A DNA stretch of 64,000 nucleotides from Actinomadura barringtoniae (GCF_017573505.1 NZ_JAGEOJ010000025.1:62001-126000), one strand, 5' to 3'. Numbered from the stretch's first letter, positions 8,812 to 18,302 are shown. The notes: a model not told the origin generated them from the letters alone. A program made the numbers and translations.

Positions 8812-10572
8812 CTAGGCGTACATGCGGATCGACGACGGGACGATCGCGTCCTGGCTCACCCGGAAACGCGCGCCCTGGCCGAAGAACGGCTTCGTGGCGT
8901 TGTAGTAGGGCACCGCGTCGAGCCGCTTCACCAGCGCCGTCTCGGCCTGCTGCCACTGCGGGCACCCGGCCGTGCCCACCTCGCCCGAGGCGGTCTTGAC
9001 CAGCGACTCGTACTCGGTGTTGTGGATCCCGGCGAAGTTCACGCCCTTGGGCGGCGTCGTCCCGGACATCAGGGGGACGAGCTGGTTGGGGGCGGTGACC
9101 CCGACCGGGCCCATGGAGACGTCCCAGTCACCGGACCCGAAGAGCGTGCTGTTCAGCGCGGGGCTGTCGACCGGCTTGAAGCTGACGTCGACCCCGAGGT
9201 CCTTCCAGGCCTTCTGTACGAGCTCGGCGCCGGAGGCCATCGTCGGGCCGAGCTGTGTGCCGTACAGGACGCTCAGCTTCAGCTTCTTGCCGCCCTTGGC
9301 CCGGACACCGTCCGAACCGGCGACCCAGCCCGCCGAGTCCAGCCCGGCCTTGGCCGCCGCGAGGTCCTGCGCCGGCAGGTTCCCGGTCACCGAGTCGCCG
9401 GTGCAGGCCCGCGGTTCGAGCGTGACCATGCCCTGCGAGGGCTTCCCGGTCCCATTGGTGAGGACCTTCCCGAGGGCCGTCAGATCCAGCCCCTGCACGA
9501 GCGCCCGCCGCACCTTCTCGTCCGCGCCCGGGCGGCCCGCGTTCTGGTTGAAGAACATCTCGCCGACCGGCGCCTGCATGTCGGCGTGGAACAGCTTGCG
9601 CGCGTTCAATCGCTGCTGCTCAGGGCCCAGCACCGAGGCCTCGTTGAGCTCGCCGGACAGCAGCAGGTTGGCCGCCGTGGACTCGTTCGGGATGACCCGG
9701 ATCTTGACCTTGTCCGGCAGCCCCTTCTGGTCGCCCGAGGCAGGGCCCCACGTGTAGTCCTTGCGGCGGGTCAGCGTGTAGTGGTCGTTCGCGACGGCCT
9801 CGGTGATGGTGAACATGCCGGTCCCGTTGCCGCCCCCGGCCAGCGACTTGCGGTCCGCCAGCCCCTTCCCGCACACGATCGGCACCGACCCCGCGTTCCG
9901 CAGCAGGAACGGGTCGGGCGCGCCGCTGGTCAGCGTCACCGTCCGCGCCGCGTCGTCCCCCTTCGCCGCCGTGCCGGGCATGATCATCACCCCGGCCAGC
10001 GGCGACTTGTTCTTGGGATCGCCGACGTAGTTGATGTTCGCGGCCACATCGCCGGCGGTCAGCGGCGACCCGTCCGAGCACGTGATGCCCGCGCGCAGCG
10101 TGAAGGTGGCCTTCTGTGCCGTCGCCTGCCAGGTCTGCGCGAGCCCCGCGACGGGCTGCCCCTTGTCGTCGAGGTGGACCAGCGGGTCGTACAGGAACTT
10201 GCCGACGCCGATCGCGACCGACAGCAGCGTCCGCGCCGGGTCGAGGCTTCCCGGGTCGGACGCGATCGCCATGGTGAACGTCTTGCCGTCCGCCGGCTTC
10301 CCGTTCCCGCCGCCCGCCGTACCGGACGCGCCCCCGCACCCGCCGACCACCAGCGCGGTCCCCGCCACGAGCGGCAGGACCCGGGGCAGGGCCCGAGACA
10401 GGGGCCGAGACAGGGCCCGAGACAGGGGCCGAGACAGGGGCCGAGACAGGGGCCGGGGCAGGACCTGGGGCAGGCGCCGGGGCAGGACCTGGGGCAGAGC
10501 CCGGCCGGCGATCCGACGTCCGGTCCGCGGTCGTCCCGTGACCATGCCGTTGAGCTCGTCCAACGTCCTCAT
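8812..10572 (-). CDS. ABC transporter substrate-binding lipoprotein (SBP family 5, peptide binding)
   Basis: About 586 residues. ATG 10572 is chosen because GGAGGTGGGAG lies just upstream, while the longer frame to 10653 lacks a ribosome site. The mature part begins after the lipobox-like VVGGC and shows family 5 features: ASDPGSLDPARTL near the N-terminus, and long alpha/beta lobes with 'AGWVAGSDGVRAKGGKKLKL'. It captures peptides outside the membrane for the importer encoded next. The unusual part is the signal peptide: about 50 residues of arginine-, leucine- and proline-rich repeats (PLSR, LPRV, LPQV) separate the start from the hydrophobic core LPLVAGTALVVGG, far longer than a normal n-region. 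It is the first gene of the seven-gene operon. Confidence 0.9.
   Translation of the reverse strand: MRTLDELNGMVTGRPRTGRRIAGRALPQVLPRRLPQVLPRPLSRPLSRPLSRALSRPLSRALPRVLPLVAGTALVVGGCGGASGTAGGGNGKPADGKTFTMAIASDPGSLDPARTLLSVAIGVGKFLYDPLVHLDDKGQPVAGLAQTWQATAQKATFTLRAGITCSDGSPLTAGDVAANINYVGDPKNKSPLAGVMIMPGTAAKGDDAARTVTLTSGAPDPFLLRNAGSVPIVCGKGLADRKSLAGGGNGTGMFTITEAVANDHYTLTRRKDYTWGPASGDQKGLPDKVKIRVIPNESTAANLLLSGELNEASVLGPEQQRLNARKLFHADMQAPVGEMFFNQNAGRPGADEKVRRALVQGLDLTALGKVLTNGTGKPSQGMVTLEPRACTGDSVTGNLPAQDLAAAKAGLDSAGWVAGSDGVRAKGGKKLKLSVLYGTQLGPTMASGAELVQKAWKDLGVDVSFKPVDSPALNSTLFGSGDWDVSMGPVGVTAPNQLVPLMSGTTPPKGVNFAGIHNTEYESLVKTASGEVGTAGCPQWQQAETALVKRLDAVPYYNATKPFFGQGARFRVSQDAIVPSSIRMYA
10381..10500. 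repeat. Imperfect 12-bp tandem repeats in the binding-protein signal sequence
   Basis: Variants of GCCGAGACAGGG and of GGCAGGACCTGG repeat about ten times. On the coding strand they read Pro-Leu-Ser-Arg and Leu-Pro-Gln/Arg-Val, all in frame, expanding the n-region of the lipoprotein signal peptide. Confidence 0.8.
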
Positions 10573-11191
10573 GTGGACTCCCACCTCCGAGGCATCGAAT
10601 CGGTGATGCCGGGAAGGTAGGTCAGCCGACGACCCCGCAGCTTCGTCGGCCACGACAAGCCGACCCGGGGTGATTCATCCGCTCCGACGAACGCCCGCGC
10701 TCCCACGGCGCCCCCGGCGCGACCGCTTGACGTGGCCCGGGGGCTGCTGCACGTGCAGATGCACTGTGCTCGTCCTGGAGTGCGGCGACGTCCATTGATC
10801 ATCCGATCGGAATGGGGTTGCTTTGATAGCGTCGAAACGCGGCGTTCGGGAGCGATCTCGACGCGAAACGGCCCCGTACCGCCTGGGATGTGGATTCTCT
10901 GGGTACGGGGCCGTTCCATCGCGACGTCTCGGAATCGGCACTCCCCCTACCGGCGGGTAATACCCCACAAAGGCAAGTGCGTGCACCAGAGACGCGCTAG
11001 CAAGAGCGTAGCCGTCACGGACCCGGGATATCGGTGGATCACGCGTCCCGCGACGCATCCGGATCGTTCACGCCATCCGGGAACGCGCATTTCTGCAGGT
11101 GAATCGGCCATTGATCGCCATTCGCGATTATGGTTCGTGCACTTTTCCTCGTTCGGCGCGCCCATCCGGGAGACCGGGCCGGCATCGAGGG
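10573..11191. other. Gene-free stretch upstream of the peptide operon
   Basis: No reading frame here shows family motifs or convincing codon use. It should hold the promoter of the peptide operon near 10573-10700 (minus strand) and contains a strong hairpin at 10867-10915. The part from 11040 to 11190 is less GC-rich (for example ATTGATCGCCATTCGCGATT) but shows no recognisable gene. Confidence 0.5.
10867..10915. terminator. Perfect 14-bp hairpin, possible terminator
   Basis: AACGGCCCCGTACC at 10867-10880 is perfectly complementary to GGTACGGGGCCGTT at 10902-10915, with a 21-base loop. No T-run follows on either strand, so it could be a GC-type actinobacterial terminator or a leader structure rather than a classical terminator. 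Confidence 0.45.
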
Positions 11192-11674
11192 CTATATCTC
11201 GCGTTCCAAGCGCGGCCGTGGCCCGTCCCAGCTCTCGGGATCGCTCGGATCCCCGTCGCGACCTGCCCGGATGTGACGGCAGCCGTCCAGGTCCGCGGCG
11301 AAGGCGACGCCCAGGTCGGCCGCGACTTCCCGAAGGGTCTCGATCGCAGCGGTCTCCTGAGTCATGCTCCAGGTGAACGAGGGTCCGTCGCGCAGAGCCC
11401 TCTTGATCGCACGCCTGCCGAAATGGTCCAGGCGCGTCCCCTTACCGACCGAGATTTCATATACCGATCCCTGTCGGCATCGTTCGCACAGTTGCCAGAC
11501 AAGGCGACCGGCATGGACGGGCTTCTTGCCCGCGGTGTTGTAGAGCACTATTTGGCGGTAGGCCGCAGGAGACCTGGGCGGGTGGTACATGAAGACCTGG
11601 CTCGGCGTCGCGGCCTCGCTCAAGTGGGCCAGTCGCCATCGCGCCTGCGGTGCGCCACGCGCAGGTATGAACAT
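11192..11674 (-). CDS. Small GNAT-like protein of unknown function
   Basis: 160 residues starting with ATG 11674; GAGGAC lies about ten bases upstream. The middle holds LCERCRQG, then ISVGKGTRLDHFGRRAIKRALRDGPSFTWS, which resembles the 'G.GRR...RAL..GPGYTW' stretch of a group of actinobacterial acetyltransferase-like proteins, although the acetyl-CoA loop Q/RxxGxG/A is poor. The CxxC could be a metal knuckle or chance. It is divergently placed from the methyltransferase gene. The reading frame uses GC-rich third positions and looks genuine; the function is uncertain. Confidence 0.55.
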   Translation of the reverse strand: MFIPARGAPQARWRLAHLSEAATPSQVFMYHPPRSPAAYRQIVLYNTAGKKPVHAGRLVWQLCERCRQGSVYEISVGKGTRLDHFGRRAIKRALRDGPSFTWSMTQETAAIETLREVAADLGVAFAADLDGCRHIRAGRDGDPSDPESWDGPRPRLEREI

Positions 11675-11856
11675 CAGAGGTGTCCTCGAGCCTTCGTGGG
11701 TTTAACCGATCAGTCTGTCCCAGCCGGGGCCGGGCCACATCTGCTTCGCCCATAAGGCCGGATGTTGTCACCGATTGAACCCTCATTGAACGCGCGGTAT
11801 TCGTGCCGGAGGATGGCGGGCAAAGGCACGGCCATCTTCGCCCGGGAGGGGTTCCC

Positions 11857-12669
11857 TTGAGCGACGAAAAGCCTGGCGACGCGCGACCTCCGGCGATCGA
11901 CACCGGCACGGCGCATCCCGCCCGGATCTGGAATTACTGGCTGGGCGGTAAGGACAACTACCCCATCGACCGGGAGATCGGCGACCAGACCCTCGCCGTA
12001 TATCCGGAGATCGTCGATCTGGCCCGGCAACAGCGCGCCTTTCTCGGCCGCGTCGTCCGCCATCTGGCCGGTGAGGCGGGCGTACGGCAGTTCCTCGACA
12101 TCGGCACCGGCCTGCCGACGGCCGACAACACCCACGAGGTCGCCCAGCGGATCGCGCCCGAGTCGCGCATCGTCTACGTGGACAACGACCCGCTCGTCCT
12201 CGTGCACGCCCGCGCCCTGCTCACCAGCACCCCCGAGGGCGCGACCGACTACATCGACTCCGACCTGCGCGACCCCGAGCGGATCGTGACCGAGGCGGCC
12301 AGGACCCTGGACTTCACCCGCCCGATCGCGATCACCATGCTCGGAGTCCTGATCTTCATCAGCGATGACGACGAGGCCGCGGCCATCATGAAGCACCTGG
12401 TGGACGCCCTGCCGCCGGGCAGCTACCTCGCGCTGACCCACACGACCAACGCCGTCCACGGCGCGCGCACCGACGAGGCCGTACGCGTCTGGAACGAGGG
12501 CGGCTCGGTCCCCATGGTCGTCCGCAGCCCGGAGATGATCGAAGGCTTCTTCGGCGGACTCGAACTCCTCGACCCCGGCCTCGGCCCGCTCACCCGCTGG
12601 CGCCCCGACGGCCCCGCAGGCGAGGCCGTCGACGAATTCTGCGCGGTCGGCAAGAAGCCACAAGGCTGA
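11857..12669 (+). CDS. SAM-dependent methyltransferase, DUF574 (PF04672) family
   Basis: About 270 residues. The opening 'DTGTAHPARIWNYWLGGKDNYPIDRE' region is the hallmark of this actinobacterial family. It is followed by the SAM-binding motif FLDIGTGLPT, VYVDNDPLVLVHARAL (acidic residue contacting the ribose), and LGVLIFISD. TTG 11857 is preferred as the start because GGGAGGGG lies six bases upstream and the protein would begin MSDEKPG like relatives; GTG 11803 is the next in-frame start. Members are numerous in actinomycete genomes and mostly have no known substrate. It converges with the cyclase-like gene, with 20 bases between the stops. Confidence 0.9.
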   Translation: MSDEKPGDARPPAIDTGTAHPARIWNYWLGGKDNYPIDREIGDQTLAVYPEIVDLARQQRAFLGRVVRHLAGEAGVRQFLDIGTGLPTADNTHEVAQRIAPESRIVYVDNDPLVLVHARALLTSTPEGATDYIDSDLRDPERIVTEAARTLDFTRPIAITMLGVLIFISDDDEAAAIMKHLVDALPPGSYLALTHTTNAVHGARTDEAVRVWNEGGSVPMVVRSPEMIEGFFGGLELLDPGLGPLTRWRPDGPAGEAVDEFCAVGKKPQG

Positions 12670-12689
12670 ACGGACCCGAGCCGCCGCAC

Positions 12690-13436
12690 TCACGTCAAGG
12701 CTCGCGCACCGAAGCCGGTGGCGGCAGGGACCGTTGCCGAGGTATGGCCGGCGTTCAGCTGCGCAGGCGGAGAGAGAAGACTGGGGACCTGGGGCGGAAG
12801 CCAGATGCGGGCAGGCCCGCGATACTCCTTGGTGCTGACGTCGAGGGGCTGGTAGGTGTCCGGATCGATCAGGTCCGGGCCGTCGACGATGAGCTCGGTG
12901 TAGAGACGCTCGGTGGTGATGAGACCGACGTCGGCGCGCTGGTCGGCCAGGACGGCCTTGAACTGCGCGGCGTCCAGCAGCCGGAAGAGCTCGATGGCCG
13001 GGCCGCCGAGGATCCCGCGTTCGTCCGCCCAGACGAACCCGGCGTTGACGGCGGCGCGGACCTGGAACCGGGCGCCGGCGGCGGCGAGCCGGTTGTGGCG
13101 GCGCAGCCCGCGCCGCAGGCGATCGGGGAACGGGCCGAGCAGGAGCTCCGGGCTGATCCCCGGAGGCAGGATGACGAAGACGGCATCGCCGCGGTCCTCC
13201 TGCTTGCAGGCGGTCGGCGGGATCCCGACGGTCGCCAGTGACGTGGTCACCAACGTGTTGAGGGCTTCGCGCAGATGCGCGTGAAGGCTCGTGGGCCGCC
13301 CGCCGAACCCGACGATGTCGATGGCCAGAAGACCGCAGTGCAGTGATGCGCTCAGTCCGTCATGCAGGGAGAACTGGCCTTGCAACGCTCCGGGCAGCAA
13401 CGGTGCCGGGATGGGGGAAGGAGTGCGTTCGTACAT
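12690..13436 (-). CDS. Degenerate class III nucleotidyl cyclase-like protein
   Basis: About 248 residues from ATG 13436; upstream GTG codons at 13574 and near 13500 would give longer versions, so the start is uncertain. The domain begins GLLAIDIVGFGGRP, matching the 'D(I/V)xGF' first metal aspartate of adenylate/guanylate cyclases, and continues to KQEDRGDAVFVILPP, matching the 'GDxxxxxF' turn with the second metal aspartate. Later residues (VRAAVNAGFVWADERGILGGPAIELFRLLDAA) follow the cyclase order, but the transition-state Asn/Arg residues are not obvious. Related actinobacterial proteins are found as lone cyclase-like regulators. It may bind nucleotides without making cAMP. Confidence 0.65.
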   Translation of the reverse strand: MYERTPSPIPAPLLPGALQGQFSLHDGLSASLHCGLLAIDIVGFGGRPTSLHAHLREALNTLVTTSLATVGIPPTACKQEDRGDAVFVILPPGISPELLLGPFPDRLRRGLRRHNRLAAAGARFQVRAAVNAGFVWADERGILGGPAIELFRLLDAAQFKAVLADQRADVGLITTERLYTELIVDGPDLIDPDTYQPLDVSTKEYRGPARIWLPPQVPSLLSPPAQLNAGHTSATVPAATGFGARALT

Positions 13437-14032
13437 GATGCCTGCCCTGGACGGGGGCCTGATCATTGTCGGCCCGGGGTCGATGAGGTCGTCTTCGTTG
13501 ACGACGTCCTCGCTGGTACCGCCACACCATGTCCCGGTCGGGGCGAGGCGCGCAGGATCGACACCGAAGCACAACGGATCACGACGATTCCGGAAGCCGG
13601 CACCGTACGTGATCTGCCGAGACGCTGTTCGGGGATCAATGTGATGAGCGTGTTCGGAAACGTTCGAAGAGCCCGCCGGGAGCCAGGCCCCCGACGGGCT
13701 CTCGCATGGAACGGACGGGGCCGGCCCCGCCGGTAACAGGGTCGCCCGGCCAGCGCCGTTCCGTTTCTCCGGAGAGGCGGTCCAGTCTTGGCACCTCTCG
13801 GGTTAAAGCATCCCCGGTCCGGGTGTCCGCGTCACATGACACAAAAACAAAATTTGGAGACATCTCGCGGTCAAGATAACGACGCGCCCGGACGCCACAC
13901 CACTGAACACGATCTTGTGTCGCTGTGTGTTCGGTTTCGTCCGACTAGCTATTCATCCACTGAAAGGTCCGGCATGTGGCGTTCCTGTCGGCCATGATGC
14001 ACGTGGCTCCCCGACCGGTAATCGGAGGAGCC
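13437..14032. other. Gene-poor region with two hairpins and an AT-rich patch
   Basis: No convincing gene. A hairpin pairs AGAGCCCG (13668-13675) with CGGGCTCT (13695-13702), extended by a CGGG/CCCG step, and resembles a terminator. The patch 13830-13880 (ACACAAAAACAAAATTTGG) is unusually AT-rich for this genome and may be promoter DNA. A second hairpin, TGGCTCC...GGAGCCA at 14004-14033, overlaps the ribosome site of the small reading frame that follows. Confidence 0.5.
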
Positions 14033-14185
14033 ATGTCTGGACCCTCGTGTCCGGCATTGAACAGACATCTCCGGATGTCCAGTCGCCAGGTCCTCTATGG
14101 AAGGAACAGCATGACCATCATCGCCATTGATGTGCCCTGGCCTGCGCGGGAGCCGGGCCGGCCACACCTCATCCCTTGGCACTGA
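14033..14185 (+). CDS. Candidate small protein, 50 residues (or 24 from the inner ATG)
   Basis: ATG 14033 follows GGAGGAGCC, a strong ribosome site, although that site lies in a hairpin. An in-frame ATG at 14111 has AAGGAACAGC directly upstream and would give a 24-residue peptide rich in Pro and Trp ending in RPHLIPWH. The stop is 14 bases before the start of the next gene, so the frame may be a leader peptide or a small partner of the HTH-like protein. No known family is recognised; it could be chance, hence the low confidence. Confidence 0.35.
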   Translation: MSGPSCPALNRHLRMSSRQVLYGRNSMTIIAIDVPWPAREPGRPHLIPWH

Positions 14186-14199
14186 GCAGGGGTCGCGAG

Positions 14200-15018
14200 A
14201 TGCCGATCTTCTCCCGCCCCTCGTTCACGCTGTGGTCGCGCAAGCTTCAAGCCGCACAGCCCGCCATCAGTGCCGCCAGGCTGGAGCGGTTCCTGGACCT
14301 GAGTCGTCCGGCCGAGCCGGCCGCACAACTCCGGCAGCTCCTGCTCGTGGTCTTCCTGCTCACCCCCCTGTCTCCGGAAGAGATCACAGAGCATGCCCAG
14401 CGCCGCTGGGACCTGCACCCCGACAAGACGGCCGAGCTGCAGCGCGGCGAGGTCGAGTTCGGGTTCCGCTGGTACTCCATCAACGGCGTCCTCACCGACT
14501 GCGGCGCCTCTCAGGCCTTCATCGACAAGGCCCGCGAGCTGTTCCACGATTTCTCGCGCCAAGACATCGCTCCGGGACAGCTCGCGTCAGGCCCGGAGGA
14601 CACCACCTCGACAGGCGATCAAGCCCCCGAGGACGACGAGTCCACCGGGGAGCGCCAGGACGACGTGGCCGAGGAGCACAAGGAAGAGACAGACCTCGCG
14701 GACGCCGCGACGACCAAGCCCGACCCCGCCACCGCGAAGAACAGGGCCGAGTTGCTCGCATTGCTGCCGGCCTTCCGGACCTGGAAGGGGCGCAGAAGCT
14801 ACCGCAACATGGAAAAGGCGATCGACAAGCGCTACGTCCATTCCACCCTGTCCGAGGTCCCCAAGCGCACCAATCTGCCCAGCCTGGATCTTGTCCTCGC
14901 CTACATCGAGGGCTGCGGAGGCGATGACGATGACCTCATCGCCTGGGAGGAGGCCTGGCGCCGCATCGCGATGGCCGAGCGCCGCAACAGCCCTGGAGCG
15001 GACCCCGGCCGAACCTGA
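14200..15018 (+). CDS. Hypothetical protein with C-terminal HTH-like domain
   Basis: About 272 residues from ATG 14200 (GGGG seven bases upstream; TTG 14176 is an alternative). The N-terminal 110 residues look helical with an ITEHAQRRWDLHPDK segment; the middle (about 120-185) is an acidic, probably disordered linker. The C-terminal 70 residues contain LPAFRTWKGRRSYRNMEKAI and 'STLSEVP..TNLPSLDLVLAYIEGCG', matching the pattern of the short helix-turn-helix module found at the N-terminus of many actinobacterial XRE-type regulators (LR.W.G..SYR.L......STL......LP.LD.V......CG). Having this module at the C-terminus is unusual. It could be a DNA-binding regulator; the ligand or partner is unknown. 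Confidence 0.6.
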   Translation: MPIFSRPSFTLWSRKLQAAQPAISAARLERFLDLSRPAEPAAQLRQLLLVVFLLTPLSPEEITEHAQRRWDLHPDKTAELQRGEVEFGFRWYSINGVLTDCGASQAFIDKARELFHDFSRQDIAPGQLASGPEDTTSTGDQAPEDDESTGERQDDVAEEHKEETDLADAATTKPDPATAKNRAELLALLPAFRTWKGRRSYRNMEKAIDKRYVHSTLSEVPKRTNLPSLDLVLAYIEGCGGDDDDLIAWEEAWRRIAMAERRNSPGADPGRT

Positions 15019-15114
15019 TGCCGGGCTGGGAACCTTTTCGAGGCCTCAGTGGGATAGGGGGTGACCCTTGAACGCCGGTGCGCCATCAGGAGGCCCGATG
15101 AGAGACCGCACGAG

Positions 15115-15475
15115 GTGACCGACATCGCTGCTGGGCTCAACCGCCTCCCAGAGGAGCTGGCAGACGATGACGCCGCGATCATTCGGCGCTCCCTGGAGGA
15201 GCCCGACGCGTTCAGCCTGCTGTACGACCGGCACGCCCGCGATCCACCGCTACCTAGCGAGGCGGCTCGGCACGGACGCGGCCGACGATCTGATGGCCGA
15301 GACGTTCCTGATCGCATTTCGCAAGCGGCGGCGGTACGACCTGGCGCGCACCGGCGCCCTGCCATGGCTGTACGGCATAGTGACCAGGCTCATCGCCGGT
15401 CATCGCAAGGCCGAGGTGGCGCGGTACCGGCTGCGCGAACGGCTCGGCGGCCAGGGCGAGGCCGATCAGACCAGC
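15115..15475 (+). pseudogene. ECF sigma factor remnant, frameshifted and truncated
   Basis: One frame reads ADDDAAIIRRSLEEPDAFSLLYDRHA, the start of sigma region 2. Near 15233-15240 the match moves to another frame, which continues AIHRYLARRLGTDAADDLMAETFLIAFRKRRRYDL and LPWLYGIVTRLIAGHRKAEVARYRLRERLGG. Together these make a normal region 2 of a sigma-70 family (ECF-like) protein. Two bases appear to be missing in the C-run between 'DRHA' and 'PAIHRY'. Region 4 is absent: the homology stops at about 15470, where the 3' end of the opposite-strand gene begins. A sequencing error could explain the frameshift but not the missing region 4. Confidence 0.75.
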
Positions 15476-16231
15476 TCATGCCCCTGTCTCGCTGTATCCG
15501 TGGTCGTGGTCGAGTTCTTCGAACCGGCCGGGATGCCCCGGCGGCAGGGGCGGAGCGGGCACCGGCGGGATCGAGAGCGTTCCCCAATCGATGCGCAGGC
15601 CGTCCATGTGCGCGTCGAGGTCGAGCGTGTCCACCGCCCGCCCTCCGGCGATGGTGGTGAGGGTGAAACTGTCGGTGCCCAGCCCGCCGTCTTCGCCGTC
15701 CCCCATCTCGTCGCCGACCAATTGAAGCCAGAGGTCCAGTGCCCAGCGCAGTTCGGCCGCGTCCGCGTGGACGAAGCTGATGATAGTGCCGCCGGATCCA
15801 GAGACGAACTCGCACTCGGCCAGGTAGTAGCCGTGCTCGCCCGCCGGGGCGGTCGGCAGGTCGTTGGTGAACAGGTTGTCGAGCCTGGCCAGTCCGGCTC
15901 GGGCGGTGGGATCGTCCGGGTGGGCTTCAAGGACACGCGCGTACAGTCGCTCGGCTTCGAGCCTCCTGGAGGTGAGCGCGTCCCTGTCGCCCGGCCGGCT
16001 GTCCCGCACGTAGTTGATCTGCCGGGTCAAGCAGCCGGCCAGCAGGTTGGCCGCCAGTCGATCCTCCGGGCGAGCTCCGACGACGGTACGCAGCCAGCGT
16101 TCTTCTGGCCGGCTGTGCTGTGGGCCTTCGACAGGGTCGAAGGGCAGCAGGCACAGCAGCCGACCCAGCTCAAGCGCGGCGTCCAGATCTCCGGCATCGG
16201 CGTCGCCACGCAGCACGTCCAAGATCGACAT
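15476..16231 (-). CDS. Hypothetical protein with TPR-like N-terminus
   Basis: 251 residues from ATG 16231. The first 120 residues look like tetratricopeptide-style helices (ARPEDRLAANLLAGCLTRQ, EAERLYARVLEAHPDDPTARAGLARL). The second half is a beta-rich domain (YYLAECEFVSGSGGTIISFVHADAAELRWALDLWLQLVG), ending in an acidic tail. No enzyme motif is seen. Similar two-part proteins occur in actinomycetes without known function. Its 3' end abuts the broken sigma gene, and it lies just downstream of the DUF2809 gene on the same strand (gap of 11 bases), so the two may be cotranscribed. Confidence 0.65.
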   Translation of the reverse strand: MSILDVLRGDADAGDLDAALELGRLLCLLPFDPVEGPQHSRPEERWLRTVVGARPEDRLAANLLAGCLTRQINYVRDSRPGDRDALTSRRLEAERLYARVLEAHPDDPTARAGLARLDNLFTNDLPTAPAGEHGYYLAECEFVSGSGGTIISFVHADAAELRWALDLWLQLVGDEMGDGEDGGLGTDSFTLTTIAGGRAVDTLDLDAHMDGLRIDWGTLSIPPVPAPPLPPGHPGRFEELDHDHGYSETGA

Positions 16232-16242
16232 AGGCCCGCAGA

Positions 16243-16662
16243 CTACGCGTGTTCCACCGGATCGTTGACGGGTGTCGGCTGTGCGCGGGTGCGGAGGAGC
16301 CAGTGCGCGGCGACCAGGGGGATGACGCCGACGGGGTACCAGGCGACGTCAACGAGGTCGAACTGCGCGCCTAGCAGCTGGCGCGCGAGCCAGCTGCGTT
16401 CAGACAGCGCCGCAGGTACTGGTGTGAGCTGGGAGAACTCGATGAACCAGCAGTACGCGATCACGCCGATGCCGGCGGGCAGCGGGGAGATCTGCGGCCT
16501 GATGAAGATCACGATCGTGTAGACGATGACCCCGGACAGGGCGGCGCCCGAGTACTGCTCGATGGGCCCGTCCATGGCCGCGCGGATGCCGTAAGCCGCG
16601 CCTGCGGAGGCCGCTGCCAAGACCACCATCAGCAGCCGGGTCCAGCGCGGCGCGAGCGACAT
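16243..16662 (-). CDS. DUF2809 (VanZ-like) small membrane protein
   Basis: About 139 residues from ATG 16662; an in-frame GTG at 16689 is an alternative. Four hydrophobic helices are visible (LLMVVLAAASAGAAYGIRA, ALSGVIVYTIVIFI, AGIGVIAYCWFIEFSQL and DLVDVAWYPVGVIPLVAAHWLL). The motif WFIEFSQLTPVPAALSERSWLARQLLGA..D..D is characteristic of DUF2809 proteins, which resemble VanZ. Its role is unknown; VanZ relatives affect resistance to cell-wall glycopeptides, but that cannot be assumed here. Confidence 0.75.
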   Translation of the reverse strand: MSLAPRWTRLLMVVLAAASAGAAYGIRAAMDGPIEQYSGAALSGVIVYTIVIFIRPQISPLPAGIGVIAYCWFIEFSQLTPVPAALSERSWLARQLLGAQFDLVDVAWYPVGVIPLVAAHWLLRTRAQPTPVNDPVEHA

Positions 16663-16796
16663 CGCGTGATCATTGGGCTCTGGCACCCTCGCATGATCAC
16701 AGCGGCGGCCGTCTCGCGTCCCGCCCTTCACCGAATCAAGATCCCCGCAAACCGCTGGGCGCTCGCGAAGTTTCGCGAACGCCCAGGTCAGGTGGG

Positions 16797-16869
16797 TGGG
16801 TCGTGTGGGACTCGAACCCACAACCTACGGATTAAAAGTCCGGAGCTCTGCCAATTGAGCTAACGACCC
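16797..16869 (-). tRNA. tRNA-Lys (anticodon TTT)
   Basis: The minus strand reads GGGTCGT (acceptor 5' arm, from 16869), D-arm TTAGCTCAATTGGCAGAGC, anticodon arm CTCCGGACTTTTAATCCGTAG with TTT in the loop, T-arm GTGGGTTCGAGTCCCAC, ACGACCC (acceptor 3' arm) and discriminator A. All four stems pair. CCA is not encoded. There is no integrase gene beside it and no obvious duplicated 3' end. Confidence 0.97.
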
Positions 16870-16937
16870 GCAGGGCAAGGGTACCGAGATCGGCGAGGGG
16901 TTCGCATCGCGGTTACGGGAGGGTGGAAGGGAACGGT

Positions 16938-18215
<1,278 letters not shown>

Positions 18216-18302
18216 GGCCTCAGCCTGCATCAGGACGGCGCAACAACGAAAGGACCGCTCGCGTCCGGGGCCGGTTCTGACCATCATGGCGGGGTGACTT
18301 TG

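Noticed and set aside
10381..10500. Insertion sequence or REP element in the binding-protein gene
   Set aside because: The repeats are in frame, short and within the coding sequence; no transposase or terminal inverted repeats.
16797..16869. tRNA-Lys as an integration site
   Set aside because: No integrase, no excisionase and no duplicated tRNA 3' end were found nearby, although the decayed sigma gene lies 1.3 kb away.
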